Assembly (NCBI GenBank): GCA_947310385.1
Contig: CAMZJQ010000042.1
Span: 62,001 to 126,000, forward strand
Length of the DNA: 64,000 bases
Direction: 5' to 3'
Origin: Nephrotoma appendiculata
Lineage: Eukaryota > Arthropoda > Insecta > Diptera > Tipulidae
The position numbers and the translations under genes are program-made. How positions within the stretch are numbered: the stretch's first letter is position 1; each line of letters begins with the position of its first letter. Shown here piece by piece: positions 52,401 through 63,900 of this stretch. Below the pieces are notes generated by a model, which was not told the origin of the DNA, made no database searches, and worked only from the letters and a program-made list of their open reading frames with translations.

Positions 52401-55400
52401 TTCATGTTGATATCATGAATGGAAGTACTATTTTTTTGAGTTTTAAATTTTCATACGACACAATCCATTCGTTAGTTCGATTTAGCGTTATGTACAATTT
52501 CGATTAATTTTTCCCATGTAACTTTTTTTTTATCATTCGTAGAGAAATGTCGCATTCTAGAAAAGTTCTTAGAATTTAATTTTCTACAAATCTAGATTCT
52601 TTCGAAATTGGTCCAGCCACCAGGAGATGAGTTTCTATTCCGACTATAATAGTTAAGATTTTAGAATTCTCCGCTTTTATTAACCTCAATATCAAGCTGC
52701 ATTCAAAATTTCATGTTGATATCATGAATGGAAGTACTATTTTTTTGAGTTTTAAATTTTCATACGACACAATCCATTCGTTAGTTCGATTTAGCGTTAT
52801 GTACAATTTCGATAAATTTTTCCCATGTAACTTTTTTTTTATCATTCGTAGAGAAATGTCGCATTCTAGAAAAGTTCTTAGAATTTAATTTTCTACAAAT
52901 CTAGATTCTTTCGAAATTGGTCTAGCCACCAGGAGATGAGTTTCTATTCCGACTATAATAGTTAAGATTTTAGAATTCTCCGCTTTTATTAACCTCAATA
53001 TCAAGCTGCATTCATAATTTCATGTTGATATCATGAATGGAAGTACTATTTTTTTGAGTTTTAAATTTTCATACGACACAATCCATTCGTTAGTTCGATT
53101 TAGCGTTATGTACAATTTCGATTAATTTTTCCCATGTAACTTTTTTTTTATCATTCGTAGAGAAATGTCGCATTCTAGAAAAGTTCTTAGAATTTAATTT
53201 TCTACAAATCTAGATTCTTTTGAAATTGGTCCAGCCACCAGGAGATGAGTTTCTATTCCGACTATAATAGTTAAGATTTTAGAATTCTCCGCTTTTATTA
53301 ACCTCAATATCAAGCTGCATTCAAAATTTCATGTTGATATCATGAATGGAAGTACTATTTTTTTGAGTTTTAAATTTTCATACGACACAATCCATTCGTC
53401 AGTTCGATTTAGCGTTATGTACAATTTCGATTAATTTTTCCCATGTAACTTTTTTTTATCATTCGTAGAAAAATGTCGCATTCTAGAAAAGTTCTTAGAA
53501 TTTAATTTTCTACGAATCTAGATTCTTTCGAAATTGGTCCAGCCACCAGGAGATGAGTTTCTATTCCGACTATAATAGTTAAGATTTTAGAATTCTCCGC
53601 TTTTATTAACCTCAATATCAAGCTGCATTCAAAATTTCATGTTGATATCATGAATGGAAGTACTATTTTTTTGAGTTTTAAATTTTCATACGACACAATC
53701 CATTCGTTAGTTCGATTTAGCGTTATGTACAATTTCGATTAATTTTTCCCATGTAACTTTTTTTTTATCATTCGTAGAGAAATGTCGCATTCTAGAAAAG
53801 TTCTTAGAATTTAATTTTCTACAAATCTAGATACTTTCGAAATTGGTCCAGCCACCAGGAGATGAGTTTCTATTCCGACTATAATAGTTAAGATTTTAGA
53901 ATTCTCCGCTTTTATTAACCTCAATATCAAGCTGTATTCAAAATTTCATGTTGATATCATGAATGGAAGTACTATTTTTTGAGTTTTAAATTTTCATACG
54001 ACACAATCCATTCGTTAGTTCGATTTAGCGTTATGTACAATTTCGATTAATTTTTCCCATGTAACTTTTTTTTTATCATTCGTAGAGAAATGTCGCATTC
54101 TAGAAAAGTTCTTAGAATTTAATTTTCTACAAATCTAGATTTTTTCGAAATGTGTCCAGCCACCAGGAGATGAGTTTCTATTCCGACTATAATAGTTAAG
54201 ATTTTAGAATTCTCCGCTTTTATTAACCTCAATATCAAGCTGCATTCATAATTTCATGTTGATATCATGAATGGAAGTACTATTTTTTTGAGTTTTAAAT
54301 TTTAATACGACACAATCCATTCGTTAGTTCGATTTAGCGTTATGTACAATTTCGATTAATTTTTCCCATGTAACTTTTTTTTTATCATTCGTAGAGAAAT
54401 GTCGCATTCTAGAAAAGTTCTTAGAATTTAATTTTCTACAAATCTAGATTCTTTCGAAATTGGTCCAGCCACCAGGAGATGAGTTTCTATTCCGACTATA
54501 ATAGTTAAGATTTTAGAATTCTCCGCTTTTATTAACCTCAATATCAAACTGCATTCAAAATTTCATGTTGATATCATGAATGGAAGTACTATTTTTTTGA
54601 GTTTTTAATTTTCATACGACACAATCCATTCGTTAGTTCGATTTAGCGTTATGTACAATTTCGATTAATTTTTCCCATGTAACTTTTTTTTTATCATTCG
54701 TAGAGAAATGTCGCATTCTAGAAAATTTCTTAGAATTTCATTTTCTACAAATCTAGATTCTTTTGAAATTGGTCCAGCCACCAGGAGATGAGTTTCTATT
54801 CCGACTATAATAGTTAAGATTTTAGAATTCTCCGCTTTTATTAACCTCAATATCAAGCTGCATTCAAAATTTCATGTTGATATCATGAATGGAAGTACTA
54901 TTTTTTTGAGTTTTAAATTTTCATACGACACAATCCATTCATTAGTTCGATTTAGCGTTATGTACAATTTCGATTAATTTTTCCCATGTAACTTTTTTTT
55001 TATCATTCGTAGAAAAATGTCGCATTCTAGAAAAGTTCTTAGAATTTAATTTTCTACAAATCTAGATTCTTTCGAAATTGGTCCAGCCACCAGGAGATGA
55101 GTTTCTATTCCGACTATAATAGTTAAGATTTTAGAATTCTCCGCTTTTATTAACCTCAATATCAAGCTGCATTCAAAATTTCATGTTGATATCATGAATG
55201 GAAGTACTATTTTTTTGAGTTTTAAATTTTCATACGACACAATCCATTCGTTAGTTCGATTTAGCGTTATGTACAATTTCGATTAATTTTTCCCATGTAA
55301 CTTTTTTTTTATCATTCGTAGAGAAATGTCGCATTCTAGAAAAGTTCTTAGAATTTAATTTTCTACAAATCTAGATACTTTCGAAATTGGTCCAGCCACC

Positions 55401-56046
55401 AGGAGATGAGTTTCTATTCCGAATATAATAGTTAAGATTTTAGAATTCTGCGCTTTTATTAACTTCAATATCAAGCTGCATTCAAAATTTCATGTTGATA
55501 TCATGAATGGAAGTACTATTTTTTTGAGTTTTAAATTTTCATACGACACAATCCATTCGTTAGTTCGATTTAGCGTTATGTACAATTTCGATTAATTTTT
55601 CCCATGTAACTTTTTTTTTATCATTCGTAGAGAAATGTCGCTTTCTAGAAAAGTTCTTAGAATTTAATTTTCTACAAATCTAGATTCTTTCGAAATTGGT
55701 CCAGCCACCAGGAGATGAGTTTCTATTCCGACTATAATAGTTAAGATTTTAGAATTGTCCGCTTTTATTAACCTCAATATCAAGCTGCATTCAAAATTTC
55801 ATGTTGATATCATGAATGGAAGTACTATTTTTTTGAGTTTTAAATTTTCATACGACACAATCCATTCGTTAGTTCGATTTAGCGTTATGTACAATTTCGA
55901 TTAATTTTTCCCATGTAACTTTTTTTTTATCATTCGTAGAGAAATGTCGCATTCAATAAAAGTTCTTAGAATTTAATTTTCTACAAATCTAGATACTTTC
56001 GAAATTGGTCCAGCCACCAGGAGATGAGTTTCTATTCCGACTATAA
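46469..56046. repeat. Satellite array, segment 3 (31 monomers)
   Basis: 9578 bases between retroelement copies 2 and 3, equal to 31 monomers. Starts at TATAA 46469-46473 and ends at TATAA 56042-56046. It covers the end of HOR unit 2 and the start of unit 3. Compared with segment 2 it lacks the three-monomer block before the element and one monomer near 49 kb. No gene is seen. Confidence 0.97.
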
Positions 56047-57631
56047 ACCTGATGAATGTTACTTTACATACTTGAATAATTGTAATCAAACAACCTTAAC
56101 TTCCATTGAAATCGATTATGATTCCGTGGTACAAAAGATTTCCGAACTTAAAGATTATTTTTCATCCGGCCCTGACGGTCTACCATCCATCGTCATAAAA
56201 AACTGCAGTGATTTTCTTGCTCAGCCACTGACGACACTTTTCCAAAAGTCACTTTCGCTTGGAATTTTTCCATCCATTTGGAAAAGCTCTTTTATAGTTC
56301 CAATTCATAAGAACGGCTGCAAATCAGACATCTGTAATTACCGACCTATTGCAAAATTGTCTAGTATTCCTAAGTTGTTTGAAAGTATTGTGTATGATTC
56401 ACTGTACTTTCATTGTAAACCGTTGTTTTCCGACAATCAGCATGGCTTTCTCAAAGCACGGTCCACGACCACAAACCTTATTGAATTCACTTCACAAACA
56501 CTAAATACGATGGAAGCAGGAAAAGAGGTTGACGTTATTTTCACCGATTTTAGCAAGGCGTTTGACAGGATTTCTCATGAAGTTATTTTGTTTAAGCTTA
56601 GGGTCCTTGGCTTTCCTCCCCAAATTCTCCGTTGGGTGGGCTCTTATCTCAAAGGCCGTTTATACCATGTTCTATTCAGGTCATCAGTATCAACTCATAT
56701 ATCAGCAACATCTGGAGTGCCCCAGGGCAGCCATCTGGGGCCAATTTTTTTCATTCTATCAATCAACGACGCTGATTGTTTAATAAAAAATTCATCGATA
56801 TCTATATACGCCGATGACATGAAGATTTACAAACGGATTTCAAACATTACCGACAAGAGCCTATTACAATCCGACCTCAATAACTTCTCCACTTGTTGTT
56901 CAAAGAACAACCTTGATCTGAACGTGGGTAAATGTCAGACAATCACCTACTCTCGAAAACGTGTACAGTCCATTTCTCGCAACTATTACATTAACAGCGA
57001 TGCAATTACCAGAGCCAGTTCTGTTCGTGATTTGGGAGTCATTTGCGACAGTGAATTGAATTTCAGACAACACATCGATCGTATTATCAATCAAGCCAAC
57101 TCTGCCCTCGGTTTCATCAAGCGTTGGTCGAAAGAATTCGATGATCCTTATGTTACGAAGGCTCTCTATTCAACATTCGTTCGTCCCCTGCTCGAGTATG
57201 CTAGCCAGGTGTGGTCGCCTTATCATGAGGTTCATATTAAGAGGATTGAAGCAGTCCAGCGAAGATTTCTTCGCTTTGCTTTACGGGGGCTACCGTGGGT
57301 GGACATGTTCAACCTGCCTCCATATCAGGATCGTCTAAAGCTAATTAAATTACAACCACTTAGTAAGCGCCGAGTTGCTGCAGACGTGGTTTTCATTCAT
57401 CAAATACTAACCGGAAGTATCGATTCTCCAGTTCTGCTTGGTAAAATTAATCTAAATATAAATTCACGAGATTTAAGAACGGTACCTATGTTTAGAATCG
57501 ACCCTCATCGAACTGATTACGGAAAGTATGAGCCCGTCTCTAGAATGCTGTTCGAAGCTAATCAGCACTTCCATTTGATCGATTTTAATATGACGAAACG
57601 CATGTTGAAAAAACATTTTTATTTTTCTTGA
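56024..57631 (+). CDS. Reverse transcriptase fragment with satellite-encoded start (535 aa)
   Basis: Open frame for the RT and C-terminal part of a non-LTR retrotransposon polyprotein, which would copy element RNA into DNA at a nicked target. Residues 1-7 (MSFYSDY) come from the satellite; element sequence begins at about residue 8. Visible blocks: SGPDGLPS (48-55), PIHKNG (93-98), NYRPIA (105-110), motif A FTDFSKAF with D175, motif B SGVPQGS (230-236), motif C YADD with D264 and D265, LDLNVGKC (297-304), DLGVI (336-340), LLEYASQVW (389-397). There is no endonuclease upstream and no RNase H after the RT. Two residues differ from copies 1 and 2: Tyr45 for Asp and Cys291 for Trp. The Trp sits in a W..N.L.LN..K context usually conserved in LINE RTs, so activity may be reduced. 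The satellite ATG is the first methionine after an in-frame TAG about 57 bases upstream. Expression is unknown; it is probably a fossil that happens to be open. Confidence 0.85.
   Translation: MSFYSDYKPDECYFTYLNNCNQTTLTSIEIDYDSVVQKISELKDYFSSGPDGLPSIVIKNCSDFLAQPLTTLFQKSLSLGIFPSIWKSSFIVPIHKNGCKSDICNYRPIAKLSSIPKLFESIVYDSLYFHCKPLFSDNQHGFLKARSTTTNLIEFTSQTLNTMEAGKEVDVIFTDFSKAFDRISHEVILFKLRVLGFPPQILRWVGSYLKGRLYHVLFRSSVSTHISATSGVPQGSHLGPIFFILSINDADCLIKNSSISIYADDMKIYKRISNITDKSLLQSDLNNFSTCCSKNNLDLNVGKCQTITYSRKRVQSISRNYYINSDAITRASSVRDLGVICDSELNFRQHIDRIINQANSALGFIKRWSKEFDDPYVTKALYSTFVRPLLEYASQVWSPYHEVHIKRIEAVQRRFLRFALRGLPWVDMFNLPPYQDRLKLIKLQPLSKRRVAADVVFIHQILTGSIDSPVLLGKINLNINSRDLRTVPMFRIDPHRTDYGKYEPVSRMLFEANQHFHLIDFNMTKRMLKKHFYFS
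56042..56046 (+). repeat. Left target-site copy, retroelement 3 (TATAA)
   Basis: The same pentamer and position as in copies 1 and 2; the right-hand TATAA is at 58000-58004. Confidence 0.65.
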
Positions 57632-57708
57632 TTATAGTTTGATGTTTTATTTAACTTATTTGTTTTTATTTGTTTCATTTTATTCTGCTTTATTTTATCT
57701 ATTTTAAA

Positions 57709-57727
57709 TCTGCTTGTACTAAGCAGA
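57709..57727 (+). other. Stem-loop in 3' UTR, copy 3
   Basis: tctgctt and aagcaga form a perfect 7 bp stem with loop gtact. Confidence 0.6.
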
Positions 57728-57940
57728 CTCGACTTCCGTTTTCCTTCCGTCTGCGATGGGTATCGTTTTGCTTGACTATTCACTTAGCTATTCATTTATA
57801 ATCATATTTGATTTTTATACTTTACATATTTAGCCATTTCAACATTCAATTTTTCAATTTCACTGGTTAGGCAACTCGATATCCTTGTTTATAATTCACT
57901 TGAATTATACTCAAAAAAATAATAATAATACAGATGGAGA

Positions 57941-57961
57941 CTCCCCGCGCGCGGTTGGGAG
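57941..57961 (+). other. G+C-rich hairpin before the tail, copy 3
   Basis: ctccc and gggag enclose cgcgcgcggtt, identical to copies 1 and 2. Confidence 0.6.
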
Positions 57962-57999
57962 GGGTAATAGGTCATTGGGATAATTATTATTATTATTAT

Positions 58000-60900
58000 T
58001 ATAATAGTTAAGATTTTAGAATTCTGCGCTTTTATTAACCTCAATATCAAGCTGCATTCAAAATTTCATGTTGATATCATGAATGGAAGTACTATTTTTT
58101 TGAGTTTTAAATTTTCATACGACACAATCCATTCGTTAGTTCGATTTAGCGTTATGTACAATTTCGATTAATTTTTCCCATGTAACTTTTTTTTTATCAT
58201 TCGTAGAGAAATGTCGCATTCTACAAAAGTTCTTAGAATTTAATTTTCTACAAATCTAGATACTTTCGAAATTGGTCCAGCCACCAGGAGATGAGTTTCT
58301 ATTCCGACTATAATAGTTAAGATTTTAGAATTCTGCGCTTTTATTAACCTCAATATCAAGCTGCATTCAAAATTTCATGTTGATATCATGAATGGAAGTA
58401 CTATTATTTTGAGTTTTAAATTTTCATACGACACAATCCATTCGTTAGTTCGATTTAGCGTTATGTACAATTTCGATTAATTTTTCCCATGTAACTTTTT
58501 TTTATCATTCGTAGAGAAATGTCGCATTCTAGAAAAGTTCTTAGAATTTAATTTTCTACAAATCTAGATTCTTTCGAAATTGGTCCAGCCACCAGGAGAT
58601 GAGTTTCTATTTCGACTATAATAGTTAAGATTTTAGAATTCTCCGCTTTTATTAACCTCAATATCAAGCTGCATTCAAAATTTCATGTTGATATCATGAA
58701 TGGAAGTACTATTTTTTTGAGTTTTAAATTTTTATACGACACAATACATTCGTTAGTTCGATTTAGCGTTATGTACAATTTCGATTAATTTTTCCCATGT
58801 AACTTTTTTTTTATCATTCGTAGAGAAATGTCGCATTCTAGAAAAGTTCTTAGAATTTAATTTTCTACAAATCTAGATTCTTTCGAAATTGGTCCAGCCA
58901 CCAGGAGATGAGTTTCTATTCCGACTATAATAGTTAAGATTTTAGAATTCTCCGCTTTTATTAACCTCAATATCAAGCTGCATTCAAAATTTCATGTTGA
59001 TATCATGAATGGAAGTACTATTTTTTTGAGTTTTAAATTTTCATACGTCACAATCCATTCGTTAGTTCGATTTAGCGTTATGTACAATTTCGATTAATTT
59101 TTCCCATGTAACTTTTTTTTTATCATTCGTAGAGAAATGTCGCATTCTAGAAAAGTTCTTAGAATTTAATTTTCTACAAATCAGATTCTTTCGAAATTGG
59201 TCCAGCCACCAGAAGATGAGTTTCTATTCCGACTATAATAGTTAAGATTTTAGAATTCTCCGCTTTTATTAACCTCAATATCAAGCTGCATTCAAAATTT
59301 CATGTTGATATCATGAATGGAAGTACTATTTTTTTGAGTTTTAAATTTTCATACGACACAATCCATTCGTTAGTTCGATTTAGCGTTATGTACAATTTCG
59401 ATTAATTTTTCCCATGTAACTTTTTTTTTATCATTCGTAGAGAAATGTCACATTCTAGAAAAGTTCTTAGAATTTAATTTTCTACAAATCTAGATTCTTT
59501 CGAAATTGGTCCAGCCACCAGGAGATGAGTTTCTATTCCGACTATAATAGTTAAGATTTTAGAATTCTCCGCTTTTATTAACCTCAATATCAAGCTGCAT
59601 TCAAAATTTCATGTTGATATCATGAATGGAAGTACTATTTTTTTGAGTTTTAAATTTTCATACGACACAATCCATTCGTTAGTTCGATTTAGCGTTATGT
59701 ACAATTTCGATTAATTTTTCCCATGTAACTTTTTTTTTATCATTCGTAGAGAAATGTCGCATTCTAGAAAAGTTCTTAGAATTTAATTTTCTACAAATCT
59801 AGATTCTTTCGAAATTGGTCCAACCACCAGGAGATGAGTTTCTATTCCGACTATAATAGTTAAGATTTTAGAATTCTCCGCTTTTATTAACCTCAATATC
59901 AAGCTGCATTCAAAATTTCATGTTGATATCATGAATGGAAGTACTATTTTTTTGAGTTTTAAATTTTCATACGACACAATCCATTCGTTAGTTCGATTTA
60001 GCGTTATGTACAATTTCGATTAACTTTTCCCATGTAACTTTTTTTTTATCATTCGTAGAGAAATGTCGCATTCTAGAAAAGTTCTTAGAATTTAATTTTC
60101 TACAAATCTAGATTCTTTCGAAATTGGTCCAGCCACCAGGAGATGAGTTTCTATTCCGACTATAATAGTTAAGATTTTAGAATTCTCCGCTTTTATTAAC
60201 CTCAATATCAAGCTGCATTCAAAATTTCATGTTGATATCATGATTGGAAGTACTATTTTTTTGAGTTTTAAATTTTCATACGACACAATCCATTCGTTAG
60301 TTCGATTTAGCGTTACGAGTATGTACAATTTCGATTAATTTTTCCCATGTAACTTTTTTTTTATCATTCGTAGAGAAATGTCGCATTCTAGAAAAGTTCT
60401 TAGAATTTAATTTTCTACAAATCTAGATTCTTTCGAAATTGGTCCAGCCACTAGGAGATGAGTTTCTATTCCGACTATAATAGTTAAGATTTTAGAATTC
60501 TCCGCTTTTATTAACCTCAATATCAAGCTGCATTCAAAATTTCATGTTGATATCATGAATGGAAGTACTATTTTTTTGAGTTTTAAATTTTCATACGACA
60601 CAATCCATTCGTTAGTTCGATTTAGCGTTATGTACAATTTCGATTAATTTTTCCCATGTAACTTTTTTTTTTATCATTCGTAGAGAAATGTCGCATTCTA
60701 GAAAAGTTCTTAGAATTTAATTTTCTACAAATCTAGATTCTTTCGAAATTCGTCCAGCCACCAGGAGATGAGTTTCTATTCCGACTATAATAGTTAAGAT
60801 TTTAGAATTCTCCGCTTTTATTAACCTCAATATCAAGCTGCATTCAAAATTTCATGTTGATATCATGAATGGAAGTACTATTTTTTTGAGTTTTAAATTT

Positions 60901-63900
60901 TCATACGACACAATCCATTCGTTAGTTCGATTTAGCGTTGTGTACAATTTCGATTAATTTTTCCCATGTAACATTTTTTTATCATTCGTAGAAAAATGTC
61001 GCATGCTAGAAAAGTTCATAGAATTTAATTTTCTACAAATCTAGATTCTTTCGAAATTGGTCCAGCCACCAGGAGATGAGTTTCTATTCCGACTATAATA
61101 GTTAAGATTTTAGAATTCTCCGCTTTTATTAACCTCAATATCAAGCTGCATTCAAAATTTCATGTTGATATCATGAATGGAAGTACTATTTTTTTGAGTT
61201 TTAAATTTTCATACGACACAATCCATTCGTTAGTTCGATTTAGCGTTATGTACAATTTCGATTAATTTTTCCCATGTAACTTTTTTTTTATCATTCGTAG
61301 AGAAATGTCGCATTCTAAAAAAGTTCTTAGAATTTAATTTTCTACAAATCTAGATTCTTTCGAAATTGGTCCAGCCACCAGGAGATGAGTTTCTATTCCG
61401 ACTATAATAGTTAAGATTTTAGAATTCTGCGCTTTTATTAACCTCAATATCAAGCTGCATTCAAAATTTCATGTTGATATCATGAATGGAAGTACTATTT
61501 TTATGAGTTTTAAATTTTCATACGACACAATCCATTCGTTAGTTCGATTTAGCGTTATGTACAATTTCGATTAATTTTTCCCATGTAACTTTTTTTTATC
61601 ATTCGTAGAGAAATGTCGCATTCTAGAAAAGTTCTTAGAATTTAATTTTCTACAAATCTAGATACTTTCGAAATTGGTCCAGCCACCAGGAGATGAGTTT
61701 CTATTCCGACTATAATAGTTAAGATTTTAGAACTCTCCGCTTTTATTAACCTCAATATCAAGCTGCATTCAAAATTTCATGTTGATATCATGAATGGAAG
61801 TACTATTTTTTTGAGTTTTAAATTTTCATACGACACAATCCATTCGTTAGTTCGATTTAGCGTTATGTACAATTTCGATTAATTTTTCCTATGTAACTTT
61901 TTTTTTAACATTCATAGAGAAATGTCGCATTCTAGAAAAGTTCTTAGAATTTAATTTTCTACAAACCTAGATTCTTTCGAAATTGGTCCAGCCACCAGGA
62001 GATGAGTTTCTATTCCGACTATAATAGTTAAGATTTTAGAATTCTCCGCTTTTATTAACCTCAATATCAAGCTGCATTCAAAATTTCATGTTGATATCAT
62101 GAATGGAAGTACTATTTTTTTGAGTTTTAAATTTTCATACGACACAATCCATTCGTTAGTTCGATTTAGCGTTACGAGTATGTACAATTTCGATTAATTT
62201 TTCCCATGTAACTTTTTTTTTATCATTCGTAGAGAAATGTCGCATTCTAGAAAAGTTCTTAGAATTTAATTTTCTACAAATCTAGATTCTTTCGAAATTG
62301 GTCCAGCCACCAGGAGATGAGTTTCTATTCCGACTATAATAGTTAAGATTTTAGAATTCTCCGCTTTTATTAACCTCAATATCAAGCTACATTCAAAATT
62401 TCATGTTGATATCATGAATGGAAGTACTATTTTTTTGAGTTTTAAATTTTCATACGACACAATCCATTCGTTAGTTCGATTTAGCGTTATGTACAATTTC
62501 GATTAATTTTTCCCATGTAACTTTTTTTTTATCATTCGTAGAGAAATGTCGCATTCTAGAAAAGTTCTTAGAATTTAATTTTCTACAAATCTAGATTCTT
62601 TCGAAATTGGTCCAGCCACCAGGAGATGAGTTTCTATTCCGACTATAATAGTTAAGATTTTAGAATTCTCCGCTTTTATTAACCTCAATATCAAGCTGCA
62701 TTCAAAATTTCATGTTGATATCATGAATGGAAGTACTATTTTTTTGAGTTTTAAATTTTCATACGAAACAATCCATTCGTTAGATCGATTAAGCGTTATG
62801 TACAATTTCGATTAATTATTCCCATGTTACTTTTTTTATCATTCGTAGAGAAATGTCGCATTCTAGAAAAGTTCTTAGAATTTAATTTTCTACAAATCTA
62901 GATTCTTTCGAAATTGGTCCAGCCACCAGGAGATGAGTTTCTATTCCGACTATAATAGTAAAGATTTTAGAATTCTCCGCTTTTATTAACCTCAATATCA
63001 AGCTGCATTCAAAATTTCATGTTGATATCATGAATGGAAGTACTATTTTTTTGAGTTTTAAATTTTCATACAACACAATTCATTCGTTAGTTCGATTTAG
63101 CGTTATGTACAATTTCGATTAATTTTTCCCATGTAACTTTTTTTTTATCATTCGTAGAGAAATGTCGCATTCTAGAAAAGTTCTTAGAATTTAATTTTCT
63201 ACAAATCTAGATTCTTTCGAAATTGGTCCAGCCACCAGGAGATGAGTTTCTATTCCGACTATAATAGTTAAGATTTTAGAATTCTCCGCTTTTATTAACC
63301 TCAATATCAAGCTGCATTCAAAATTTCATGTTGATATCATGAATGGAAGTACTATTTTTTTGAGTTTTAAATTTTCATACGAAACCATCCATTCGTTAGA
63401 TCGATTTAGCGTTATGTACAATTTCGATAAATTTTTCCCATGTAACTTTTTTTTTATTATTCGTAGAGAAATGTCGCATTCTAGAAAAGTTCTTAGAATT
63501 TAATTTTCCACAAATCTAGATTCTTTCGAAATTGGTCCAGCCACCAGGAGGTGAGTTTCTATTCCGACTATAATAGTTAAGATTTTAGAATTCTCCGCTT
63601 TTATTAACCTCAATATCAAGCTGCATTCAAAATTTCATGTTGATATCATGAATGGAAGTACTATTTTTTTGAGTTTTAAATTTTCATACGACACAATCCA
63701 TTCGTTAGTTCGATTTAGCGTTATGTACAATTTCGATTAATTTTTCCCATGTAACTTTTTTTTATCATTCGTAGAGAAATGTCGCATTCTAGAAAAGTTC
63801 TTAGAATTTAATTTTATACAAATCTAGATTCTTTCGAAATTGGTCCAGCCACCAGGAGATGAGTTTCTATTCCGACTATAATAGTTAAGATTTTAGAATT

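Larger units (their letters stand above)
56047..57999 (+). mobile_element. 5'-truncated non-LTR retrotransposon, copy 3
   Basis: 1953 bp, one base longer than copies 1 and 2 because the T run at 56426-56429 has four Ts. The ends, monomer position and upstream flank match the other copies. On the right the match to the other units lasts only about 750-1000 bases before the array changes type. It keeps an open RT frame but has two private missense changes. Like the others it lacks ORF1 and endonuclease, so it could not move on its own. Confidence 0.93.
57632..57999 (+). other. 3' UTR and tail of retroelement 3
   Basis: Same layout as the other copies with gtttttattt near 57669, as in copy 2. 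It holds the stem-loop at 57709-57727, the G+C-rich hairpin at 57941-57961 and the (ATT)6 tail at 57983-58000. Confidence 0.85.
49121..58950. repeat. Retroelement-containing HOR, unit 3 (incomplete)
   Basis: Begins with ttccgatttaac near 49120 and carries gtcggattc (near 50391), ttctttaaaaattgg (near 51056), ctataaaagataag (near 51410), the extra monomer also seen in unit 2 (gctgtattc near 53933), and retroelement copy 3 at 56047. Homology to the other units continues to atttttatac...aatacattc (near 58730) and then stops; monomers from about 59.0 kb carry unrelated variants (catacgtcac near 59042, aaatcagattc near 59178). The right edge is therefore approximate. Confidence 0.8.

Noticed and set aside
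56024..57631. Bacterial retron or group II intron RT
   Set aside because: No intron RNA structure or msr/msd is present, the surroundings are eukaryotic satellite DNA, and the C-terminal region matches LINE elements.
31751..57999. Three independent, site-specific insertions into the satellite
   Set aside because: Site-specific elements would show varied 5' truncations and varied host monomers. Here truncation point, flanks and rare neighbouring variants are identical, and about 185 other monomers have no insertion.
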